NCBI GenBank assembly: GCA_047967505.1
Contig: CM106539.1
Direction: 5' to 3' (one strand)
DNA from: Dipteris shenzhenensis
Taxonomy: Eukaryota; Polypodiophyta; Polypodiopsida; Gleicheniales
Length of the DNA: 64,000 nucleotides
Shown here: piece after piece, positions 53,451 to 64,000 of the stretch
Numbering within the stretch: the stretch's first letter is position 1
How the letters are laid out: each line of letters begins with the position of its first letter
Notes under the pieces: generated by a model
Seen by the model: only the letters and a program-made list of their open reading frames with translations
Told to the model about the DNA's origin: nothing
Database searches by the model: none
Position numbers and translations under genes: made by a program

Positions 53451-53807
53451 TCGCGCGTCATTCGATATGCATGCCTTTTTTGCATGTTTTCCTAGTTTTC
53501 TAGCCTCCCTAGCTCTCGAGCTCCTCGACTGACCGACCCTCCTACCTATTTCATGGTTGCTTCCCCTTCTATTCTACCCACCTATTATACTAATCTCTGC
53601 CCTTGTGGCCCTACCTGCTGCTACAACCCGTGCAGCTCTACGTACATGACTACCCATAGCCCCTGCTTGCTTCTCCTAGTACCTATAGTTTGAACTATAG
53701 TAGTAGTAATAGTAGTACTGTACTATAATCCTTTGACTCCCTTTTTTTCTTTTTGCGGGCCACCTCCTAACTCTCCAATTGCTGCACTATGGTACTACCT
53801 CCGCCAA
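53451..53807. other. no gene recognised
   Basis: Sequence between repeat A and the left inverted arm; no supported feature. Confidence 0.4.
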
Positions 53808-54995
53808 CAGTCGTGATGTCCCCATCATGCATGCGTAGCCTAAGGCAACCCCCGATTCTTTGTGTGGATCTCACCCACCAAGGATTGCTAGGTACTCACT
53901 GCTTTGGCAGTCTGCAATCTACCTTGCTTTTAGTACACCTTAGTACTCTCCCCCCCCTCTATATGAATGTAATACTCCCCTTCTCTATTTAGTTATCCTC
54001 TCCTCTCTCTATCTATAACCCCCTGCCCTCTCTTAGTTCTTAATATTTTTTCCTACATTATTACTATCTTACAAAAATGCATATATATCCCTTTATAAGT
54101 TTTTTATTTTCTTTCTATGTATAAATACTTTTACCCTATGCTTTCCTGCCCTCTTTATAGATCTTCCTCCCCCCCTCTTTTTATTTATTTCTCGGGGTGT
54201 TTCCCTCCCCGTTCTCTACATAATTATTCTCTCCCCCCCCCTCCTTTCCCCTTCCCTCCACAACCCCCCCCCCCCCCTTTTTTTTTCTTCTCTATTTATG
54301 TGTTTTCCCTTGATAATTTCCTTTTAGAATTCCCCTTTATAATGTTCCTCACCTTATTCATTTAATGGTCCAAAGTTTGTCCCCCTTGATTTCTATCCTT
54401 CTTAATTTAAATATCTAATTTCTAATCATCAAGACCTTCCAATACCCCTAGTTATCCCAATAAGAATATCCTCTCACTTAAAAAAAGGACTTATTGTACT
54501 CTTGTATCACTCATAACCTACCCACCTTCCATGCTCTCATTACTTAGATTATTATTTTTTCAATTGCACCTTCTTTTCCCCTCCATATGTATCTCAAGTT
54601 AATGCATCCCATTCCACACTCTATAAGCCCATCCCTTTACAATTGTAATTTTACTTTGAGCTATTTAAGGTTGTGGTTAATGCCTCTATTTTATCGATAA
54701 CAAGGGAGGGGTGTTTATGACACCTGTCTTCCCAACCTAAGTTAAGTTGGTTCTTACCATGTTTTCTTATTGGATGGTGATAGGTAGGTAGACTCCCCTC
54801 TTCAATAAAAGTGATGCTTACCAGGACTTTTCCAAGCTCTACTTCCACATAGTTTCCACAAAGTGCCCACTGCTAGTTTTCTTTACAGGGATTCACTGAC
54901 TTGTACAAACTTTTCTGTTGATGTAATTAGTCCTATTTCATTGTCTAGCTTCACTCTTTTGTCTTTTCACTATGCAAAGGGGTGTTGTAAAATCT
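53808..54995 (+). repeat. left arm of a 1.2-kb inverted repeat
   Basis: Reverse-complements 57147-58350 over its whole length. For example TCCCCATCATGC (left) pairs with GCATGATGGGGA (right), CCACCAAGGATTGC with GCAATCCTTGGTGG, and CTGTCTTCCCAACCTAA with TTAGGTTGGGAAGATAG. The match is interrupted mostly by homopolymer length changes. No coding sequence seen. Confidence 0.85.
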
Positions 54996-55573
54996 TCCAC
55001 ACACAGGTAGTTTCCCCTGCAACTCTAGTCAGTTGCGCATATTAAGTCATTAAGGTCGTTTTGGCTTCTTTACTCCCTTCTTTAACTTGTTCTTTAATTG
55101 TTTTATTTTTTCTAAGAAACCTCTTTCTAATCCCTCTCTTGTCCTTGTAGAATTACTCATCAGATGTCATACTCCGAATCCAAAACTCTCTACAGCCCTC
55201 CCCTGATTTCGGCTTCCACCTCCCAAACAATACATTTAAGTCATTGTGGCTTTTTGGCCTTTTGACTCCTTTCATGTCTCTTTTTAGAAACATTGTTTTA
55301 TTACACTTACCTTGTTATTATCTTTTATATAGAACTCTTCTAATCTAGATTATCGTCAAAACTGTCCTCTTTCTTTTCTTTCCTAATATTACTATAACCA
55401 CAACTTACCCATATTTCTATTAAACCATTTTGCTTCCATACTGTTTACCTACATCACTCAAGTACTTCTCTTCCATTTCTTTTCCATTACTTTAAATTGC
55501 ACTTCTCGATACTTCTTATGGTGATGACCTACTGTCTCACCTAGTATGTTGTATCCTATTGTGGAAAAGGTGG

Positions 55574-55617
<44 letters not shown>

Positions 55618-55807
55618 ACACTTACTATCCCTTCCTCCATTGGTTTGGTCACTTGCTCATTAGTTCTCCCCTCGACAACCCTCGCCCCCCTCCCCCCACC
55701 CCCCCCCAAAACCCCTCTTTCAATCTCTCTTCTTAGTATTTTCCTCTTTTCACCCTCTCTCCATTCATTTCCCTTCTTAAATCTTCCCCCTCCCCTTAAA
55801 TCCGCGG
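54996..55807. other. spacer of the inverted repeat, left section
   Basis: AT-rich DNA with a (CA)n tract (about 55574-55621). No gene recognised. Confidence 0.5.
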
Positions 55808-56390
55808 ATTATTTTTCCTATTATTTCCATTTTTGCTAAATTTCTTTATTTTTTTCTAAATATTTCATAATCTTTGCATATTTTCTCCCCTACATTCTCT
55901 CTCTCTCTCTCTCTCTCTCTCTGGTATTCTAAATTCTTCAAATTAAAAATTTTAAATATTTACCCTTTAAAAGGTTTTTATAGTTCCTTTTTTATCCTTC
56001 ATATATTGCCCACTATGTACCTTAATTCTCCTTATTTTTTCTTCAATCCCTTAAATTTTGTTTATTAGTTTATTTTCTTAGAATTTTCCTTCAAATTTCT
56101 TATTTTTATGGTCCTTATTTTCTCCCTATTTTATCTTGAAATTCATTCACAACGTTTCATATAATTTATTATTTTTAAAATCAATTTACTTACATTTTTT
56201 CTAAGCGTTATTACAAATTTTTAATTCTATTTTTTATCCCTATATTATTTAATTTAGTTATCCCTAAACCACCTAAACCCACGCACCCCCCCCCCCCCCC
56301 AACCCCACCATTGTAACCCCAATAAAAACCCCCCTCGACTAAACTCCCAGTTTTGTAATATTAATTATAATCCCCTCCCTATGTTTTTTA
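55808..56390. repeat. AT/pyrimidine-rich repeat A, copy 2
   Basis: Second direct copy of 52922-53450, with about 60 extra bases. It lies inside the spacer of the inverted repeat. Confidence 0.85.
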
Positions 56391-58345
<1,955 letters not shown>

Positions 58346-58350
<5 letters not shown>

Positions 58351-61300
58351 CGGGCCTATGGGACAAAAGTTCGAAAACAAAGTAAACTCATACAAGCCAC
58401 TATGTGCTGGGGCGAAGGGCTTGCTAAGGCCCTTGCTGAGTACTAGAAAACACATAAGCTGAAATACTGATGTAGTACATCATATCAAATCAGGACAGAG
58501 AAGCCAAATAGTGTGTAACATGAGTGAGGCATGTAGCACTCAAGGCTAATGCTCCAAGAACATGATCTGGCTCCATGTATCCAGGCTCCATGATAGCTCT
58601 CTGGTGTGACACAAAGAGCTCACGTATTTGCATCTGTCGAGCTATTTGGTGTTATGGTGGGGGGCGTGGTCTCCTCAATCTTTGGATCCAATGGGCTATG
58701 TCAAGTATAATGCCACGTCTCTGTCAATCGCCTCTGAGGAGAGCTGAGATAGGTCAAACCTCAATCGTGTGTGCTCTGGTCTCCTGTCGCATGTGAGATC
58801 CCCGTGTCCGTCATCTAGTAGTGGTGTCGTGTCGACTCCCTCTAATGAGCCATCTATCTCTCATGTCAGCTAGCTCCTCCTCCTCTACTCCCAAGTGCCC
58901 TGGAGCTGCCTCAAATGGATAGAAGTCGGTGACCTGCCTCTATGCTCGATCCACCTCAATGTCCTGTGATGTGGTGGTCGCATCTTGCTGCTCTTTGATC
59001 CATCGCAGTAGTGTCTCTCTGTGTCTCCGCATCTCCATCAGGTAGAGCCCAATACAGACCTGATCCTGGAAATGGATCAGTCGTGAGAGTGGGCCAAACC
59101 CGTGTCCCTCCTCAAAAAGGCAATGGTAGCACCCTCGGATCTCGTAGTAGGCGAGACACATATAAAGAAAGTTCTCCTCGGTCCTGACCCATTGTGCATA
59201 GCATACAAGTCCGCTGCTCTGTCAATATGCTTGCGGCTCTCCCTACCTTAATCCTCAGCTGATGGGAGGAGACTCACATCTATCCAATGGCAATCCTCAG
59301 TGCATGTGAGACTCCTCTATCCTTAAGATACTAGGGTCTAATGATGAGGCCATCCTTTGATACTCTCAAGAAATGGTCACAGTAGAGTTGGTCTTGGTGG
59401 GGAACTCCTAGTCCCCCCCCCCCCCCAAAGTCCGAAGTGTGTGAAGTTGGAGGAGGTCTAACTGTATGATGCGGTTAATCTCATCTTGCAGAATCAGCTC
59501 GGGGGGTACATCCATGATGTACTGGAAAGGGGGGAGCCTGTCCATCTGAATGCCATGATTAGCGAACCAAGCATAGACATGCGCATACCATGTGCAGAGG
59601 CGTGTGTATACCATGCTATATCAAACCCACTCTCTGCCAGTCGGATAAAGGATTCCAATGCCAGTCTTGGTAGCCTCTCACGAGGTAGGTCCCAGACTCT
59701 ATGGAGGAAGGTCACTATCTGAAAGGTGGCATCGATCTGCAGAGGGGTCATAGCAAACTCTGCCTATACTATATGATGGAGGACTGAGGGCTTACTACGA
59801 ATTATCCTGGATCCCATGATTATCTGTAGCCACTCAAATCTCTTCCACTCTACTGCTGAAATATCACACCCCTGGAACGGTGCTACATACATGGTAGTTG
59901 GTCTCACTAGGGTGTCGAAAAGCCAACACTTCGTCAGTGGGTATTCGAAGTGCGCCTAGAAACATTGTTGCTCTAGCTGGGTCAAAGCATCATATCCTCA
60001 TGTGAGGCGTGCTCGACGTGCATGGATCATCGTGAAAACTGGCCCAGTGAAAACTAGACCTAAGTATGTGTAGGACTACACAATCTCTACTGGCTGACCT
60101 CGGTAAGTGAAGCTATGTCGATGGAGCACTGGGTATGAGGTGTTGAAGATCATAACCTTGGTCTTCCCAAGGTTAATTTTCAAATCTCTCTTTGTGCAGA
60201 ACTCCTTGAGGGCCTCTAGAGGTCTATGTAATCCCTCTGCTGAGGACGATAGGAGGACTATGTCATCTACCTATAGTACTATCGGTACCAACAGATCAGC
60301 CCTCGCCTCCCAGGCGGTCTATGAAGGATGTGATCTCATCAATGTAGAGGCCGAAGAGAGTCGGTGAGGGGGCATCCCTGTTTCACCCCAATCGTGCTCT
60401 CCACCCAGCCTAATAGGCCTCCTAGGGCACGAACACATCCCCTGACAGACTCATATAGGCTCATCACCCCTCAAATCAGAACCTCTAGGATCTACATCTC
60501 TTGGAGTCTCCTAATCATGTGGGATCATGGGACAGTATCAAAAGCCTTCCGAAAGTCTACAAAGCAAGCATAGACTTTCTAACACCTCGACCTCGCCTCC
60601 TCAATGATAGCCCTCAGTGTGAAGATGTGGTCTAGGGTGGAATGTTGTCTCCGAAATCCTACTTGTCCTAGAGCACGCTGCCCATGTGCCTCTGTGTGAC
60701 TGCTGATCTCTCTCTCTAGTACAGATCCATAGATCTTGGCCAGAGTGTGGCCAATCATGAGAGTGTGGTAGTTCCCAGTGTCCATGGGGTCACCTACCTT
60801 GTGTATTGGGACGATGAAACATCTCCAGAGCCTTTAGATGTTTCTGCAATCCCTCTGATGAGGATGATATGAGGACTAAGTCATTTGCGTACAACAGTAT
60901 CTGCACCATCCGGTCAGCCAGAAGTGAACCCTCTCCACATAGGCGATCTACAAAGGAAGTGATCTCATTGATATAGAGCCCAAAGAGAGTCAATGAGGGG
61001 GCAGCCTTGTTTCAACTCCGATAGTGCTCTTAACCCAGTCTGATAGACCTCCTAGGGCACGTACCCTCCCTCTGACAAATTCATAAAGACTCATGACCCC
61101 CCAGATCATGATCTCTAGGAGCTACAACTCCTATAACCTCCTGATCAAAAGACAACGTGGGACAATATCAAATGTCCTACGAAAGTCTAAGAAGCAAGTG
61201 TAGACTTTCTGATGCCTCGACTTCGCCTCCTTAATGATAGCCCTCAACGTGGAAATGTGGTCTAGGGTGGAGTGCTATCTCCGAAAACCTGCCTGCCCAA

Positions 61301-61474
61301 GAGCCCGTTGCCCGTGACCCTCTGTGTGGCTACTGATCTCCCTCTTTAGTACCAACCCATATATCTTAGCCAAAGTGAGACAAATCATACGAGTGCGGTG
61401 GTTTCCAGTGTCCATGGGATCACTTGCCTTGTGTATCAATAGTATGGTGGTGGTGCCCCAGGTGGGCGGGAAGT
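58346..61474 (-). mobile_element. LINE of a second family, copy G, with duplicated RT segment
   Basis: The low-coordinate end matches the 3' UTR fragment at 8131-8350 (GGGCTTGCTAAGGCCCTTGC). The body encodes a related C-terminal domain (58940-59161, 59408-59751: FQYIMDVPPELIL, MTPLQIDATFQIVTFLHRVW) and RT pieces. RT sequence occurs twice in the same orientation: about 60180-60825 and about 60826-61460, each with GLYINE- or YIDE-like, YADD-region and GQVGFRR/GQAGFRR segments. In the second copy the YADD-equivalent reads LLYANDLVL. Strongly decayed. Confidence 0.65.
60579..60993 (-). pseudogene. family-2 LINE RT fragments at the duplication junction
   Basis: Frame 60579-60785 carries GNYHTLMIGHTLAKIYGSVL and GQVGFRRQHSTLDHIFTL. 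Frame 60790-60993 carries LFGLYINEITSFVDRL and QILLYANDLVL. The junction between the two RT copies is near 60826. Confidence 0.5.
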
Positions 61475-61860
61475 ACATCACCGATGCGTCCTCAAAACCC
61501 CCGGAACGACTTTTGAAACACTGAAAATGGACCCCCGGAGGCTCGAAAAGCCAACTGTACAAATGAAAGCGATTTGACAGGTTGGACAAGTAAAAGGCCT
61601 AGAAAGCCAAGTGTACAAATGAATGCGATTTGACAGGTTGGACCCTTTTTAGCCTTTCTCGAGCCTTAAGGGGCCCGTTTTCAACATTTCAAAAATCATT
61701 CAGAGGTTTTGGCCCACTTTGGACACGTCGGTGATGTCAAAAATACCAAATTGCATCGTACGTCAGTGGGGTTATGCCAAATTTTATTATTTTAGAGGAA
61801 AGAAAAATAAAGAAATTGTGAATTTCTCTCAATGCCCTAAAATGAGCTCCCTTTATCCAA
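61475..61860. mobile_element. partial foldback element related to 48205-48852
   Basis: Inverted arms ACATCACCGATGCGTCC (61475) and GGACACGTCGGTGATGT (ending 61737) fold onto each other, with GGAGGCTCGAAAAG against CTTTCTCGAGCC inside. The loop has two tandem copies of about 60 bp ending GCGATTTGACAGGTTGGAC, resembling the AATGCGATTTGGTCAGTTGG loop of the other element. The flank GTGAATTTCT...CCTAAAATGAG also matches the outer arm at 48800-48840. The left outer arm is missing next to LINE copy G. Confidence 0.6.
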
Positions 61861-62002
61861 ATGTTTGAACTATATGAAATATTTGGGAAGAGAACATGTA
61901 GCCTACAACAAGATTGACACATGAAGGCGTATCAAGTTTGGCTAATTTCATGTAGAGTTAGGGAGACAACACCTTCCTAGTGTTTTATGAAACGGTGGAG
62001 GA

Positions 62003-62449
62003 TTCTTGGATGAGCAATGTGGTAATCCACAATTTTGGATTGAACACCATCATGATTGCGAAAAAATGCATCACAATCGATGGCACGATTATAAGGACAA
62101 TCTTGCCGCCTCCATTGGATCCCAAACCTATAGACATCACCTTGCAATACCCTGGATCGTAGAAACGGTGAGTGGACCAAACGTTTTCTACAGTTGGACC
62201 AGTATAAGGCCTGCAGAACTGTAACCGCACAATCAATGGGCTACAAGGCTGCTCTATGACAACGTGAACCTAACAATGGGAAGCATAGATTTGATCAACA
62301 CAAATCTACCCACAAGCAGGAACTTAGATCATGGGATTACTGTGGGATATGGGGTTGCTTGGCATTCTACCAACGCAACATTGACTGCCGATTGGGTGCA
62401 ATGCTCAAATTGTCAAGCCAACAATGGATGCTCCACAAGGCCACATTGA
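62003..62449 (+). pseudogene. degraded frame with weak similarity to a WAK/LRK10L receptor ectodomain
   Basis: One + frame, interrupted by a TAA at 62222, reads CGNPQFWIEHHHDC near its start and WVQCSNCQANNGCSTRPH at its end. A Cys-Gly-x-Pro-x-Phe start and a C-x2-C-x5-C end separated by about 130 residues is reminiscent of the galacturonan-binding ectodomain of WAK/LRK10L receptor kinases. The similarity is by eye only. No kinase or transmembrane segment follows, so at best this is a fragment. Confidence 0.25.
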
Positions 62450-62532
62450 ACCCCATGGAAATCCTTCTGCAGATCATCTCCTTATGCAAGGCTCATCGAA
62501 CCCCATGGAATTCCTTCTACAGATCGTCTCCT
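62435..62532. repeat. tandem duplication of about 52 bp
   Basis: GAACCCCATGGAAATCCTTCTGCAGATC and GAACCCCATGGAATTCCTTCTACAGATC are each followed by TCTCCTTATGCAA (starting near 62449 and 62498). Confidence 0.75.
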
Positions 62533-62539
62533 TATGCAA

Positions 62540-63213
62540 AGCACCAAAAATGCACATTCAACCAAAAAATGATGTGAAAAGTGGAGAAACTAAGTGATTG
62601 AGGCATCATAAGAGTTTCATGTATGCTACCTTTAGCTGGAGCGGCCGAAACGATCACCATGCTTTTGCCTACTGGAATCGCTATGGCCTAGTCTGGTGCC
62701 CATTTGCTTGGCTTCCTAGAGTTACCGATTGATTTGTGGGAGGCATAGAGAGATAGAAATGAAGCAAGGTAGGGGGGGCACGAATCATAAACAGGGAGAG
62801 TAATGGAGGAGAAGAGAGAAAGGGAGAGTGGAGAAAAGGTGGGGAGAGAACAATGAGAGGAGGGAAAGGGGGGTGGAATTAGTGTGGAGGGGAATAGGCA
62901 AAGATGTGATGAGTGAAGATAGCTGGCAAGGGTGACGAAAGGGATGACGGTGATGAGGGAGGAGGGAAGAAAGGCAAGAGGAGCAATAGGAGGAGAAGAG
63001 GGAGATAGAGTGACGGAGAGAAGAAGGGGATGAGACGTAAAAGGTGAAGCCCCCGAATAGCATGCAATGCGGATAATTGTATACATGTTTTTATTTGGAC
63101 CGAGGTGGTTTTTAGACCCGTCTTGTGGCTTTTCTTATGTGAGATCTGACGGTTTAGAATGTAAATACAGATCTGATGGTTTAGAATGTGACATTTCATA
63201 AAACAGGCAGATA
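62540..63213. other. no gene recognised; purine-rich stretch
   Basis: 62750-63040 is GA-rich; antisense open frames there are Ser/Leu/Pro artefacts. A short duplicated GATCTGAYGGTTTAGAATGT lies at 63144-63190. Confidence 0.4.
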
Positions 63214-63590
63214 TCAGAGGTGATGGAAATATGGAGGACAAAGGGGGACAGAAAGTTGTGGACAAGATGAGGTTGCAAAGAGCTTGAATGTCTTGAAATA
63301 CTTTGTGAAAAAGTTGTAGTCCTCTTCATAACCACATGCAACCAGCCATTTGTCGGAGTGTGCCGCCAGAAATATTGATGCATGTGATGCCTCATCTAGA
63401 GTACTCTCCATGTCCACTGTATGATCACTCCCAGTTAAGCTGAGATTAAGGGCCCTGTCACCACATGGCAATTCCTCAACTAGATCAAAACAGTCTGAAT
63501 GACTACCTGCAAAACTCTTACCACTCCAATCGATATTGACAGGCTGCAAAGTCTGAATTGCTGATTCCGTGAGATTTGCCTTTGCAGCAC
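63214..63590 (-). CDS. possible terminal exon of an unknown protein
   Basis: On the minus strand a frame of natural composition (SIQTLQPVNIDW-like start, DLVEELPCGDRALNLSLTG, WLVACGYEEDYNFFTKYF) ends at a stop at 63214. A good acceptor-like sequence (TTCTACCTGCACAG) precedes 63590, so it may be a last exon whose upstream exons lie beyond the window. The frame is open to 63669. I do not recognise a family. It could also be a chance ORF. Confidence 0.3.
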
Positions 63591-63669
63591 TGTGCAGGTA
63601 GAAATTTTTTAACAAGAGAACACCCATTCTAGGGACACCCAACAAATTACCTATACTAGAAACGTTCAC

Positions 63670-64000
63670 CCAACGTCAAGACACCTAGCTAGGCATAGTC
63701 GCTGGTTACCACAATACCTCTTAATTTGAGATGTACAACCTGGACCGAACAGGCTTTTACAAAAATATATGAAGAGGATGCCACTGCAATTGTTCTGACA
63801 AAAAGTCATCATCTTCTGAGAAGACACACCTTAATTTAACAACAGCATGCAGGCAGCAGGACAAATCAAGCATGCTATAGAAAATGAATCAATACAGGTG
63901 GTTGTGAATAAATGTAAATGTAGTCACGTTACAACAAGCTAGAGTTCCCAAATCAGGAATTTTTGGTTCGCAAAAATACAAGAGTCAAAATTGACCGACT
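63670..64000. other. no feature recognised at the right edge
   Basis: AT-rich DNA; possibly intron if 63214-63590 is an exon. Confidence 0.3.

Noticed and set aside
55458-55709. ORF with Cys-Val repeats
   Set aside because: Translation of the (CA/TG)n microsatellite.

Overview
The window is land-plant nuclear DNA dominated by transposable elements. The evidence is plant-type Ty3/Gypsy and Copia-like retrotransposons primed by initiator tRNA-Met (TGGTATCA... sites), L1-like LINEs, a hAT transposon, long GA/TC tracts, and one intron-bearing gene for a DRB1/HYL1-type double-stranded-RNA-binding protein. The LINE-heavy, decayed and nested landscape suggests a large genome; a fern or another non-flowering plant is possible, but the sequence alone does not settle this.

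Layout. 1-4.0 kb: a 5'-truncated LINE on the + strand sits inside a minus-strand coiled-coil reading frame and is flanked by a 20-bp target duplication. 4.6-8.4 kb: three 5'-truncated minus-strand LINEs lie in a row, each separated by GA tracts. 8.4-12.4 kb: a decayed Gypsy-like element (LTR-like leader, primer site, gag, zinc knuckle, protease) followed by a second LTR-like segment. 12.4-24.4 kb: a three-level nest. A gag-only LTR element has its 3' LTR split by a chromodomain Ty3/Gypsy element (14965-23638), whose integrase is in turn split by a short, almost fresh non-autonomous LTR element (16006-17970). 24.7-26.1 kb: a second Gypsy integrase/chromodomain relic. 26.7-27.1 kb: a LINE relic.

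27.5-29.2 kb holds the only convincing host gene: three coding exons for a 389-residue protein with two dsRNA-binding domains, a basic stretch and a degenerate repetitive C-terminus, closely resembling plant HYL1/DRB1.

30.5-39.3 kb: a near-full-length LINE (minus strand) interrupted by a hAT transposon (32841-35678) that carries a broken transposase. 39.8-45.6 kb: a second near-full-length LINE. In both LINEs the C-terminal part of ORF1 runs in frame into the endonuclease, and both have C-rich minisatellites at their 5' side. 45.6-51.3 kb: mostly anonymous AT-rich DNA with an LTR-like relic, a foldback element and tandem duplications. 51.3-52.9 kb: a LINE fragment on the + strand. 52.9-58.3 kb: a complex repeat with 1.2-kb inverted arms and internal direct repeats. 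58.3-61.5 kb: a LINE of a second family with a duplicated RT segment. 61.5-64 kb: a partial copy of the foldback element, a degraded reading frame with weak resemblance to a receptor-kinase ectodomain, and a possible exon at the right edge.

The recurring process is decay by C-to-T type changes (CAG to TAG, TGG to TGA, CGA to TGA) in methylated-looking repeats. No transposon here looks autonomous.
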